Part shown: in pieces, positions 9,007 through 16,579 of the stretch | How the letters are laid out: the number at the start of each line of letters is the position of its first letter | Numbering within the stretch: position 1 is the stretch's first letter | DNA from: Deltaproteobacteria bacterium | GTDB lineage: Bacteria; Desulfobacterota; RBG-13-43-22 | Reading direction: 5' to 3' | NCBI GenBank assembly: GCA_016219225.1 | Contig: JACRBX010000014.1 | Location: 1-60,879 of the forward strand | DNA: 60,879 bases | Notes under the pieces: generated by a model | The model's database searches: none | Told to the model about the DNA's origin: nothing | Seen by the model: only the letters and a program-made list of their open reading frames with translations | Translations under genes and position numbers: made by a program

Positions 9007-9429
9007 ATGGCCAAACTGGATGTTTTCACCCAAGACTGGTGCCGGGCCTGGGAAGAGAAGGTCAGGGCCAGCCAGGATTTTGCCGTATTTAACAAGGGTT
9101 GGGAAGGGGATATCGGCTGTTTTATCATAAAAGACCCGGCAGCCGGTCTCCCGGAAGATCAATACCTCTACCTTGATTTCGAAGATGGGAAGGTCAACGC
9201 AATCTGTATGGTGGACAGGGAAAAGGCCGAGAAGGCTAAATTTATTATCTCCGGTGATTATATCCGCTGGAAGCAGGTGGCCCTGAAGGAGCTGGATGCA
9301 GTCAAGGCCATGATGCAGGGGAAGCTCAAATTGAAAGGTAACCTGCCCTATGTGGTCAAGTATGTGAAGGGGGTGCAGGAGTCCATCCGCTGTCTGACCG
9401 AACTGGAGTCCCGATTTCCGGATGATTAA
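9007..9429 (+). CDS. SCP2 sterol-binding-domain-like protein
   Basis: This 140-aa soluble protein matches the SCP2 sterol-carrier fold by pattern: a DGKVNAICMVD strand pair, then SGDYIRWKQVALKELDAVKAMMQGKLKLKG, the typical segment before the hydrophobic tunnel. No catalytic residues are expected; such proteins hold acyl-CoA or hydrophobic lipids. It is tightly coupled to the AOR gene and lies 11 nt before the Fe-alcohol dehydrogenase. A lipid or acyl-chaperone role for that pair is inference. A second, more divergent relative is at 11044. Confidence 0.7.
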   Translation: MAKLDVFTQDWCRAWEEKVRASQDFAVFNKGWEGDIGCFIIKDPAAGLPEDQYLYLDFEDGKVNAICMVDREKAEKAKFIISGDYIRWKQVALKELDAVKAMMQGKLKLKGNLPYVVKYVKGVQESIRCLTELESRFPDD

Positions 9430-9440
9430 AAGGTGAAAAC

Positions 9441-10601
9441 ATGACCTACGATGCCGATTTGAATTTTAATTATTTTGCTCCCACCAAGGTCCTTTTCGGA
9501 AAAGGGTCCCTATCCGACCTGCCTTATGAAGTGAAAAGATTAGGCCATAAAGCGGTCCTGGTGACTGATCCTGGAGTCGTTGCCACCGGAATGGTCGACC
9601 AGGTCAAAGACATTATGGGGTCTACTCTGTCCGGTATCTACGAGGATATTCCCCAGGACAGCGGCATGGAGGTGGTCGACCGGGGGGCCTCCCTGGCCTT
9701 GTCTTCCGGGGCTGATGTCATGGTCAGCCTGGGGGGAGGAAGCGTCATCGATACGGCTAAAGGGATGTGCATCATTATGACCGAAGGGGGAAGCCTCAGA
9801 GATTTTCAAGGCATGCAGATACTCACCCGACCCCAGACGCCCCATATCGTTATCCCCACCACGGCCGGCACAGGATCGGAAGTGACCTGTGCGGCGGTCG
9901 TCATGGACCGGCAGCAGGGACAAAAAATCCTTATCTATGAATATTTTAATACTCCTCGCGTGGCCATCCTGGACCCGAAAATGACTGAGGGACTGCCGCC
10001 GAATCTGACGGCTTCCACCGGGATGGATGCCATGACCCATGCCGTGGAAAGCTATTGCTCCCAACAACGAAACCCCATCTCCGATGGGGCTGCCCTTCAC
10101 GCCATTCGGCTCATCACCCGCTATCTGCCCCTGGCGGTCAGTAATGGTTCTGATTTGATGGCCCGCGGCCAGATGCAGCTTGCCGCCTTGATGGCCGGCT
10201 GGGCCTTTTCCAATGCCCTGCTCGGACTGACCCACGCCATGGCCCATTCCCTGGGGGCGGTTTGCGGTTTACCCCATGGATTGGCCAACGGCATCCTCCT
10301 GCCTCATGTGATGCGGTTCAATCTGGAAGAGACCCCCGAACTTCTGGCGGATATTGCCGAGGCCATGGGCGTGGTCACTCAGGGAATGACGAAGCAGGAA
10401 GGCGGAGAAGCGGCCGTTTTTGAAATGGAGCATTTCTTGAAAAGGCTCGGGTTGCCTTTGAGCCTGAAAGATGTGGGCATCGAGGAAGGGGCTTTAAGGC
10501 CCTGTGCGGAGTTAGCCATGAGCGATGGTTCCATCATCTACAATCCGAAAATGATCCCGGACCCTGAGGAGGTGCTTCAGGTGTATTTGAAGGCTTTTTA
10601 G
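9441..10601 (+). CDS. Iron-containing alcohol dehydrogenase
   Basis: This group III NAD(P)-dependent dehydrogenase has 386 aa, the family length. The nucleotide loop is SLGGGSVIDTAKG, then TTAGTGSEVT. Metal-site motifs are GMDAMTHAVESY and AHSLGAVCGLPHG, which together supply the Asp/His ligands. It probably reduces or oxidises the same alcohol/aldehyde couple served by the AOR two genes upstream. RBS AAAGGTG is 9 nt before ATG. The plus-strand block then stops for about 440 bp of repeats. The exact substrate is unknown. Confidence 0.92.
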   Translation: MTYDADLNFNYFAPTKVLFGKGSLSDLPYEVKRLGHKAVLVTDPGVVATGMVDQVKDIMGSTLSGIYEDIPQDSGMEVVDRGASLALSSGADVMVSLGGGSVIDTAKGMCIIMTEGGSLRDFQGMQILTRPQTPHIVIPTTAGTGSEVTCAAVVMDRQQGQKILIYEYFNTPRVAILDPKMTEGLPPNLTASTGMDAMTHAVESYCSQQRNPISDGAALHAIRLITRYLPLAVSNGSDLMARGQMQLAALMAGWAFSNALLGLTHAMAHSLGAVCGLPHGLANGILLPHVMRFNLEETPELLADIAEAMGVVTQGMTKQEGGEAAVFEMEHFLKRLGLPLSLKDVGIEEGALRPCAELAMSDGSIIYNPKMIPDPEEVLQVYLKAF

Positions 10602-10611
10602 CGCGAAAAAA

Positions 10612-10648
10612 AGTTCGGAGTTCGGAGTTTGGATCTCAGAGTTCAGAG
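10612..10648. repeat. 7-bp-period array (AGTTCGG type)
   Basis: Five units, AGTTCGG twice, AGTTTGG, ATCTCAG and AGTTCAG, follow the Fe-alcohol dehydrogenase stop by 10 nt. Confidence 0.75.
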
Positions 10649-10654
10649 AAAACC

Positions 10655-10697
10655 ATTTTCATAATTCATCGGCGCCCCCCTTAGGCATGAGGGTTTA
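10655..10697 (+). promoter_or_regulatory. Recurrent hairpin leader element, copy C (not next to a start codon)
   Basis: ATTTTCATAATTCATC is followed by CCCCTTAGGCATGAGGG. It has the same body as the other leaders but no adjacent reading frame, so it may be a relic or a mobile unit. Confidence 0.4.
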
Positions 10698-10715
10698 TTG
10701 CGAAAATCGAAGGTT

Positions 10716-10786
10716 GAATATAGAACATCGAATCTCGAATCATGACTGGATTTTTTCCTTTCCTTCGATATTCAGCATTCGTTATT
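10716..10786. repeat. 7-bp-period array (GAATNNN type) with inverted partner
   Basis: Four units of GAATATA/GAACATC/GAATCTC/GAATCAT are followed, about 20 nt on, by a reverse-complement-like arm TTCGATATTCAGCATTCG. The pair could fold as an imperfect hairpin. Confidence 0.5.
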
Positions 10787-10948
10787 ACTACAGCGTATTT
10801 TTTTGCTAATGCGCCCCTTAACCGTCATTCCGGCATGCTTTAAGCTTGTCCCCGACGTTCTTAATCGGGGAGCGGAATTCAGGGACTTTGGTTTTCTCAT
10901 TTTCTGGAAAAACCTGGATTCCCGATAAAGACATTCGGGAATGACGGT
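10782..10948. mobile_element. MITE-like palindromic element, family 1, copy 1
   Basis: The left end TTACTACAGCG matches the terminal repeats of copies at 20981 and 29609. The internal part starts CCGTCATTCCGGCATGC and ends ATTCGGGAATGACGG. No transposase is inside. The right terminal repeat is degraded or replaced by the hairpin at 10963. Confidence 0.7.
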
Positions 10949-10962
10949 AAAAGTGGAATTGT

Positions 10963-10991
10963 GTAGGGGCGGGTTTAATACCCGCCCTTAC
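10963..10991. repeat. GC-rich REP-type hairpin
   Basis: GTAGGGGCGGGT, a 5-nt loop, then ACCCGCCCTTAC: 12-bp arms with one mismatch. No T-run follows, so a simple terminator is unlikely. Confidence 0.65.
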
Positions 10992-11000
10992 GACGGCGGT

Positions 11001-11040
11001 ATTTTCATAATTCCTGTCGCCTCATGGGGCCTGAGGATTT
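11001..11040 (+). promoter_or_regulatory. Recurrent hairpin leader element, copy D
   Basis: ATTTTCATAATTCCTGTC is followed by CCTCATGGGGCCTGAGG, a perfect 5-bp stem. The element ends 3 nt before the ATG at 11044, so its TGAGGA serves as the ribosome binding site. Confidence 0.5.
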
Positions 11041-11043
11041 AAC

Positions 11044-11472
11044 ATGACAGATTCTTTTGAAATCCGTTTCGCCCCTGGGGCGGAAGAAATCGGGTTGGCG
11101 GTCATGCTCAAAGACCTGTTGACCCAGAATTTTGAACAGCACCCTCACAAGGTGCGGGACTTCCGTAAGCTTCGTCTGAGGATCGGGCTTGACGTTACCG
11201 ATGCCGAAGTGGCTTTGACCCTGGATTTCCAGGGAGGAATTTTGACCATACACCCCGGGATTCAGTCCCGGCCCCAACTCCTTATCAAGTCCGAGGCCGA
11301 TATGGTTATGGCCTTATCCAATGTGCGGATACGATGGGGACTGCCTTATTATTTTGACGGCCCTGGAAAGGAAGTCCTGGAGGCCATACGATCCAGGAGG
11401 ATCAGGATCAAAGGGATGATCAGGCATTTCCCGGGACTGGTGTGTTTGTCGAGGATTATGTCGGTGCATTAA
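11044..11472 (+). CDS. Small SCP2-like protein, divergent
   Basis: The 142-aa product has a central segment (GLDVTDAEVALTLDFQGGIL) and a tail (KGMIRHFPGLVCLSRIMSV) that resemble SCP2-type carriers, but the match is weaker than for the protein at 9007. The start at 11044 directly follows the leader element, which supplies TGAGGA. No catalytic motif or membrane segment is apparent. It is alone between two repeat-rich gaps. Call it a probable lipid or acyl-binding protein; hypothetical protein is the safe alternative. Confidence 0.5.
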   Translation: MTDSFEIRFAPGAEEIGLAVMLKDLLTQNFEQHPHKVRDFRKLRLRIGLDVTDAEVALTLDFQGGILTIHPGIQSRPQLLIKSEADMVMALSNVRIRWGLPYYFDGPGKEVLEAIRSRRIRIKGMIRHFPGLVCLSRIMSVH

Positions 11473-11480
11473 AGCCTTGC

Positions 11481-11515
11481 GGGTTACGAGTTACGGGTTG
11501 CGGGTTGCGGGTTGA
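11481..11515. repeat. 7-bp-period array (GGGTTNC type)
   Basis: Five clean units: GGGTTAC, GAGTTAC, GGGTTGC twice, and GGGTTGA. This is one of the least degenerate arrays in the window. Confidence 0.75.
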
Positions 11516-11537
11516 GAATATAAATGTGTTCCTCTTG

Positions 11538-11589
11538 CTGCACCCACCCGGCAGGAATTTCGCCGTATGATTGATAAAACTTTGTCGAT
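11538..11589 (-). repeat. Half copy of the ATCGACAA/GGGTGGGTGCAG repeat
   Basis: Read on the minus strand, it matches 16580-16631: a TTGTCGAT-type palindrome half, then a GGCRAAATTCCTG-like segment, then GGGTGGGTGCAG. It is degraded and lacks the second arm seen at 16706. Confidence 0.6.
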
Positions 11590-11625
11590 TTTGATTTACT
11601 AAGCGACTAGCAGAGGAGAACAACC

Positions 11626-13128
11626 ATGGAAGAATTTGATGTGGTCGTTGTCGGTGCCGGAAACGGGGGATTGACTGCCTCGACCGCCCTGGCCCAAAAA
11701 GGCCTGAAGGTCCTTTTATTGGAGCGGCATAATATCCCGGGGGGATGTGCCACCAGCTTTTGCCGGGGACGCTTTGAGTTCGAAGTGGCCCTGCATCAGC
11801 TCAGCGGAGTGGGGACTCCGGAAAATCCCGGCCCTTTGAGGATGTTGCTCTCCCAGTTGGGGGTCCTGGAGGAGCTGGAATTGGTGGAAATCAAGGACCT
11901 CTATAATGTGATCGGTCCGGGGGATTTCAGGCTGGAACTTAAGCCCGACAGGCAACAGGTCATCGCCGCCTTGCAGGAAAAATTTCCCAGGGAAAAGGAG
12001 GGGATTGAAAAATTTTTTGACCTGTCCTATCAGTATGCCTTTCAGATGCTCGCGGCCTTTTATTTCAAGGACCCGGAGCCTTCCCGGGAAAAATTCCCGG
12101 TCCTTTACCAATACGCTTTTAAACCGGCCATAGAGGTTCTGGATGATCTTTTTACCGATCCCTTGTTGAAATGCGCCATTTCCCTGTACTGGGGTTTCTT
12201 GGGCCTGCCCCCGACCCGTTTGTCTTTTGCCTATCTGTCCATGCTTTTTTTCACCTATATCGAGCTCAAGCCTTTTCATATCAAAGGAGGCTCCCAGGCC
12301 CTCTCCAATGCCCTGGCCAACCGGTTCTTGTCCCAGGGCGGAACGATCCGCTTTAATTGCGGTGTCCAAAAGATCCTGGTTGAAAAGGGCCGGATCGAGG
12401 GAGTGGTTACCGAACACGGGGACCGGATCAATACCCGTCATGTGATTTCCAATTGCTCTCCGGTGACCACCTATACCCGGCTTATCGGCCCGGGAAATGT
12501 CCCGGAGCCGGTGTTTCAGGAGATGCGCGGCCGGACTCTCAGCCCTTCGGGTTTTGTCCTTTATATCGGATTCGACCGGGAACCGCAAGAACTGGGATTC
12601 ACCGGGTCCATGACCTTCTTCCCGGGCCATACGGATATTACGGATAAAAATCTTATGGAGATGCAGGGATTGGATATGGAAAATCAATTTATGGCCATGA
12701 GCTGTTATGATGTATCCGACCCCGGATTTTCGCCGCCGGGAACCTGTCAGGCCAGTGTGGTGACCCTGAAATACGGCGAGCCCTGGCTCCGGATCCCTCC
12801 GACGCAATACCACCGGATGAAATTCCGTTGTGCCGAATCCATGCTGCGTCGGGTAGAAGCGGCCTTTCCGGGTGTGCGGGGCCATATCGAGGAAATCGAG
12901 GTGGCTTCCCCTTTGACCCACATGCGCTACCTGGGACATCCCAACGGGGCCATATACGGCTTTGAACAATACACCAAGGATTCCATGTTTTTTCAACCCG
13001 GACGGACTTCCCCCATTCAGGGCCTTTCCTTTGCCAGCGGATGGATCGGGGACTGCGGATTTCAACCCACCCTTCAGGCCGGGGCAACGGCCGCCAAGGC
13101 GATTATCCGGGAACTCGATGGGAAATAG
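11626..13128 (+). CDS. Phytoene-desaturase/CrtI-like FAD-dependent oxidoreductase
   Basis: The 500-aa flavoprotein opens with a Rossmann motif, VVVGAGNGGLTASTALAQKG, followed by LLERHNIPGGCATSF as in CrtI/CrtO/retinol-saturase proteins. The C-terminal FAD-contact region reads GLSFASGWIGDCGFQPTLQAG. No carotenoid genes are nearby. It is followed 6 nt later by a flavin/2Fe-2S reductase, which suggests a two-component oxidoreductase acting on a hydrophobic acyl or isoprenoid-like substrate. RBS AGAGGAGA precedes ATG. True carotenoid desaturation is unlikely in this context but not excluded. Confidence 0.8.
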   Translation: MEEFDVVVVGAGNGGLTASTALAQKGLKVLLLERHNIPGGCATSFCRGRFEFEVALHQLSGVGTPENPGPLRMLLSQLGVLEELELVEIKDLYNVIGPGDFRLELKPDRQQVIAALQEKFPREKEGIEKFFDLSYQYAFQMLAAFYFKDPEPSREKFPVLYQYAFKPAIEVLDDLFTDPLLKCAISLYWGFLGLPPTRLSFAYLSMLFFTYIELKPFHIKGGSQALSNALANRFLSQGGTIRFNCGVQKILVEKGRIEGVVTEHGDRINTRHVISNCSPVTTYTRLIGPGNVPEPVFQEMRGRTLSPSGFVLYIGFDREPQELGFTGSMTFFPGHTDITDKNLMEMQGLDMENQFMAMSCYDVSDPGFSPPGTCQASVVTLKYGEPWLRIPPTQYHRMKFRCAESMLRRVEAAFPGVRGHIEEIEVASPLTHMRYLGHPNGAIYGFEQYTKDSMFFQPGRTSPIQGLSFASGWIGDCGFQPTLQAGATAAKAIIRELDGK

Positions 13129-13134
13129 GAGGGG

Positions 13135-14295
13135 ATGATGCAAAAAGAATTGTTCAGGGAATTTGACGGTTATGACCGGATCGTGGAAGAAAGGGATTTC
13201 AGCCGGAAGTACGGTCTGGATTATTCGGCCCAGAAGGATCTGGCCGACCCCTATATCCAACGGCTCCATCCAAAACAGTTAGCGTTACGTGTTTCCGATA
13301 TCATTTTCGAAACACCCTCGGTAAGGACTTTGAGATTCGTTTCCCCGGAAGGCTATCTTCCGCCTTTTCTGGCGGGGCAATATATCGCCCTGTTTCTGGA
13401 AATTGGCGGGGTTCGGACCAGCCGGCCCTACAGTATCTCTTCTGCGCCCAACCAGACCGGGTATTACGATCTGACCATCAGGCGCCTGGAAGGGGGCCTG
13501 GTTTCCAATTTTCTTTTAGACAGTGTCGGAAAGGAAGATATTCTTCAGAGTTCCGGTCCGGAGGGCCATTTTTACTACAATCCTTTATTCCACGACAAAA
13601 CCATGGTCTGTCTGGCCGGGGGCAGCGGGATAACCCCTTTTATGAGCATGATTCGGGAGGCAGCGGAATGCGGCCTGGACCGGGAAATCTTTCTTTTCTA
13701 CGGTAATAAAAATATTCGGGAGGCCATCTTTCACCATTCTCTTCTGGAAATCTCAGACCACTTCGATCATTTTCACTATCTTCCGGTTATTGAAGATCCC
13801 CCGGCAGGATACATCGGCGCCTCAGGTTTCATCACCGGCGAATTAATCCGGAAAATCATCCCGGATTTGGGGGATAAGACCTTCTATCTGTGCGGTCCCC
13901 AGGCCATGTATGACTTCTGCCTCCCTGAACTGGAAAGATTGGGGATTCCCGGAAGGAAGATACGCAAGGAAGTTTACGGCCCGCCGGTTGACATCACCCG
14001 GGCGCCGAACTGGCCCGGGCAGGTAAAGGCCGATAATCCGGTTCGTATTAAATTGGCGGCCGGCCGAACCGTGGAGGCCCGCTCCGGTGAGTCTCTGGCC
14101 GCTGCCCTGGAAAGGCAGGGGGTCCTTATTCCCACCCTTTGCCGCTCCGGGGAATGTAGCCAGTGCCGGGTGAAGGTCTTGTCGGGCAAGGTTTTTCAAC
14201 CGGCGGGAGCTTCAGTGCGGAGGTCAGACAAGAGATTCGGCCATGTCCACGCCTGCGTCTCTTATCCGCTGGAGGATTTGGAGATTGTCATTTAG
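13135..14295 (+). CDS. FAD/NAD(P) reductase with C-terminal plant-type 2Fe-2S domain
   Basis: The 386-aa electron-transfer protein has three visible parts. A ~45-residue N-terminal extension has no clear match. A ferredoxin-NADP-reductase module spans about residues 48-285, with RPYSISSAP binding flavin and AGGSGITPFMSMI binding NAD(P). A plant-type ferredoxin covers about 300-386, with ligands Cys336, Cys341, Cys344 and Cys374. This ordering is that of phenol-hydroxylase/CDP-4-dehydro-6-deoxyglucose reductase relatives. It lies 6 nt after the CrtI-like gene and probably exchanges electrons with it. RBS AGGAGGGG. Confidence 0.88.
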   Translation: MMQKELFREFDGYDRIVEERDFSRKYGLDYSAQKDLADPYIQRLHPKQLALRVSDIIFETPSVRTLRFVSPEGYLPPFLAGQYIALFLEIGGVRTSRPYSISSAPNQTGYYDLTIRRLEGGLVSNFLLDSVGKEDILQSSGPEGHFYYNPLFHDKTMVCLAGGSGITPFMSMIREAAECGLDREIFLFYGNKNIREAIFHHSLLEISDHFDHFHYLPVIEDPPAGYIGASGFITGELIRKIIPDLGDKTFYLCGPQAMYDFCLPELERLGIPGRKIRKEVYGPPVDITRAPNWPGQVKADNPVRIKLAAGRTVEARSGESLAAALERQGVLIPTLCRSGECSQCRVKVLSGKVFQPAGASVRRSDKRFGHVHACVSYPLEDLEIVI

Positions 14296-14306
14296 TTTGA
14301 AAATAA

Positions 14307-14441
14307 AGTTTCAAGATGCAAGAGGCAAGTTTCAAGTGTGAAATATCTCGTAATGGCTATGGGCAATAGGCTATGGGCTATGGGCGAAGAAAAACTATAA
14401 AATTGTTGGGTTACCTATTGCCTCTGGCCCATCGCATAGAG
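14307..14441. repeat. Two 7-bp-period arrays plus an inverted third arm
   Basis: 14307-14341 has five units of AGTTTCA/AGATGCA type. 14355-14389 has five of GGCTATG/GGCAATA type. 14414-14441 carries four units of CCTATTG/CCCATCG type, approximately the reverse complement of the second array, giving an imperfect hairpin. Confidence 0.7.
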
Positions 14442-14455
14442 TCTCTCTTTATTGA

Positions 14456-14496
14456 ATTTTTATAATCCGTGGTGCCCCCATGGAGCATAAGGGTTT
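14456..14496 (+). promoter_or_regulatory. Recurrent hairpin leader element, copy E
   Basis: ATTTTTATAATCCGTGGT is followed by CCCCCATGGAGCATAAGGG, 68 nt before the crotonase start. Confidence 0.45.
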
Positions 14497-14563
14497 AAAA
14501 CGAAAATAGATTTTCACGTTGCAATTTTCTGCTTTGATCTTTATGGAAAGGAAAGAGTCTGAG

Positions 14564-15397
14564 ATGAGCCAAGAGAAAACAAGCGAAGACGGTTTGGTCG
14601 CCTACCACCAGGAAGGTTACCTGGGAACCATTACCTTGAACAGGCCGGAAAAAAGAAATGCCATGAGCTGGGCTTTGTGGCTGGCCCTGGAAAAAGCCAT
14701 TATGGAAGCCGAAGAAGACCTGGAGGCCCGGGTGATTATCCTCCGGGGCGAGGGCAAGTCCTTTTGCTCGGGGCTGGACCTGGGGCCGGAGAATGAACTC
14801 CTTCAGGCCATCGGGGCAACCCCCGGTGCCCGACAGAAGATGGATTTTTATCGGCTGGTCAGGAGGGGGCAGGATATCTTCACCCGCCTCGAGCATCTGA
14901 CTAAACCCACCATCGCCATGATCCATGGTCATTGTCTGGGGGCAGGGCTGGAAATGGTCCTTTGTTGTGATATGCGGTTTTGTTCGGCAGAGACCCTATT
15001 CGGCCTTCCTGAGCCCAGACTGGCCATCATCACCGATGCCGGCGGCTTGCAGAGGCTCCCTCAGGTGGTGGGGCGGGGCCATGCCCGGGAGATCGCCTTC
15101 CGGGGCCACCGCTTTGATGCCGGCCGGGCCAGGGCCATCAACCTGGTTAATGAGGTCTTCCCGGATACAGAGACCCTCGATACCAGGGTCAAAGAGATGG
15201 CCGGAGAAATTGCCTCCAATCCGCCCCTGGCGGTGCAGGGGATCAAAGAAGTCCTGGTGTTTAATGAGGGTTCTGACGTAAAACACTCCCTGCATTTCAC
15301 CGCTGCCAGGTCCAGTATGATTTTACCCTCAGAAGACCTTCAGGAAGCCATCGCCTCTTATTTAGAGAAAAGGAAGGGAGAATTTAAGGGGGCTTGA
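14564..15397 (+). CDS. Crotonase-family protein, dienoyl-CoA-isomerase-like
   Basis: The protein has the enoyl-CoA hydratase fold. Oxyanion-hole segments are GKSFCSGLDL and GHCLGAGLEM. Both hydratase glutamate positions are filled (GLEM and GLPE). Eight residues after the second lies an Asp (EPRLAIITD), exactly where mammalian delta3,5-delta2,4-dienoyl-CoA isomerase has its catalytic Asp; LQRLP follows as in that enzyme. Isomerisation of a polyunsaturated acyl-CoA is therefore likelier than plain hydration. The start at 14564 has GGAAAGAG upstream; in-frame ATGs at 14519 and 14543 are possible. 277 aa. Confidence 0.82.
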   Translation: MSQEKTSEDGLVAYHQEGYLGTITLNRPEKRNAMSWALWLALEKAIMEAEEDLEARVIILRGEGKSFCSGLDLGPENELLQAIGATPGARQKMDFYRLVRRGQDIFTRLEHLTKPTIAMIHGHCLGAGLEMVLCCDMRFCSAETLFGLPEPRLAIITDAGGLQRLPQVVGRGHAREIAFRGHRFDAGRARAINLVNEVFPDTETLDTRVKEMAGEIASNPPLAVQGIKEVLVFNEGSDVKHSLHFTAARSSMILPSEDLQEAIASYLEKRKGEFKGA

Positions 15398-15492
15398 TTC
15401 GATTTTGTGCCTTTCTTCCGGAAAGGTACAAAAATTAAGGCAATCCTGTAAATCCTGTCCAAGAAAATTTTTGAATCTCAAAATGGAGGAGC

Positions 15493-15522
15493 ACCGGCAG
15501 GGCCTTTTCAGGCTCTGCCGGT
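15493..15522. terminator. Strong hairpin between convergent genes
   Basis: ACCGGCAGGGCC, a 6-nt loop, then GGCTCTGCCGGT: a 12-bp stem with one G-T pair. It lies 11 nt past the PEP-CTERM stop and 95 nt past the crotonase stop. A T-run is missing on both sides, so termination is probable rather than certain. Confidence 0.6.
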
Positions 15523-15533
15523 GGTATGGAGGG

Positions 15534-16301
15534 TTAAGCAGGGAGTTGTTTCCGAAATTTTTTCCGACCATATCCGGCCATGCCGATTAAACCGCTGCCC
15601 AGAAGGAGCAAAGTGGTCGGTTCAGGGACTGGATTCGATGGAAGGTTTGGCTCACTCAGACCCGTGCCGTACTGAAAGGACACATTCGAAATCTGGTTCA
15701 GGGAGGTTCCCTGCAGGTTGCTTAATAAGAAGACCACGGAATTTTTGATCAGGGCATTGCTCCCGGTGACGGCGGCATTCCCGGTTGACGGGTTGTCCGC
15801 CCCTGAGGTAATGCCATATTGAACCCCGTCTACAGCCGATGGATCTTGAAGATTCGACCCAGGAAAATTCGCCCCGCCGAAGATCCCCAAGCCGGAACTG
15901 GAGATGCCTTGGGTTGCTCCATTGGGGGCACCGGAAGCGATATTAGTATAAGCCCACTCGCCGCCGACCACTCCCCCTGGGTCGGACCCGCCGAACAATA
16001 CCGAACTTCCCGAGGCCAGGGTCGCCGAACCCGGTGTCAATGAGGGATTCCCCGTAATATTGAAAAACAAGGCGGTTAATACGTCGGAAGGGGCCATTAC
16101 GTCGGCTCCGGTATTGGTCAGGGTCACCTGGAGAAAGGTGCCAACGATATCGAAGGTCGCACTGGCGCTGATAGCCTGACCCGTAATAGGGTTTGTCCCT
16201 GAACCGCTAAAGGTTATCGGGGTGGCTCCTACCTGGGCTGTCATGGTGAATAGTGCTATGACAGCGACTATTCCCATAATAGTAAAGATTTTTTTTCTCA
16301 T
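15534..16301 (-). CDS. PEP-CTERM sorted secreted protein
   Basis: The 255-aa exported protein has a signal peptide (MRKKIFTIMGIVAVIALFTM, then AQVGA). The glycine/serine/asparagine-rich body probably forms a beta-sandwich. The C-terminal sorting signal is VPEPTTLLLLGSGLIGM, followed by YGRKKFRK. PEP-CTERM proteins are processed by exosortase and usually go with exopolysaccharide. No exosortase is in the window, so it must be elsewhere. The start at 16301 is chosen because AAGGAGGG lies 7 nt upstream; the longer frame begins at 16340. A sigma-54-like promoter is at 16390-16404. Confidence 0.9.
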   Translation of the reverse strand: MRKKIFTIMGIVAVIALFTMTAQVGATPITFSGSGTNPITGQAISASATFDIVGTFLQVTLTNTGADVMAPSDVLTALFFNITGNPSLTPGSATLASGSSVLFGGSDPGGVVGGEWAYTNIASGAPNGATQGISSSGLGIFGGANFPGSNLQDPSAVDGVQYGITSGADNPSTGNAAVTGSNALIKNSVVFLLSNLQGTSLNQISNVSFQYGTGLSEPNLPSNPVPEPTTLLLLGSGLIGMAGYGRKKFRKQLPA

Positions 16302-16389
16302 GGTCGTCCCTCCTTGGGTGAATATCCTGTTGTGAATCATTTTTATGGATTTAATATTTGAAAGAAAAATCCGGTTAATTCTCTGTTAA

Positions 16390-16404
16390 GCAATTGATAT
16401 GCCA
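16390..16404 (-). promoter_or_regulatory. Sigma-54-type (-24/-12) promoter of the PEP-CTERM gene
   Basis: On the minus strand the sequence is TGGCATATCAATTGC, i.e. GG-N10-GC with exact spacing and 5 of 6 consensus bases in each half (TGGCA, TTGC). Transcription would start near 16378, leaving a leader of about 77 nt. PEP-CTERM regulons are known to use the sigma-54 activator PrsR. Confidence 0.65.
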
Positions 16405-16579
16405 AACCGATATATATTTATAACTTATTGATATCTATATTATTATTAATTGGAGGCCCGGGACGGGAACTAAGAATAAATTTTTTTTAGGACCTTTAGG
16501 GACAATTCCTGAACCGAAAGGGAAAAGAACAAAATGGGGGGAATCAAGAGAGATGAAGATAGGCGCTTAGTCAATCAAT

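Larger units (their letters stand above)
10602..11043. other. 442-bp intergenic stretch filled with repeats
   Basis: No gene is seen. In order it holds a 7-bp-period array (10612), leader copy C (10655), a second 7-bp array pair (10716-10786), a MITE-like element (10782-10948), a GC-rich hairpin (10963-10991) and leader copy D (11001). Confidence 0.7.

Noticed and set aside
10612-11515. CRISPR array
   Set aside because: Repeat units are 7 bp and contiguous, with no spacers of uniform length and no cas genes in the window.
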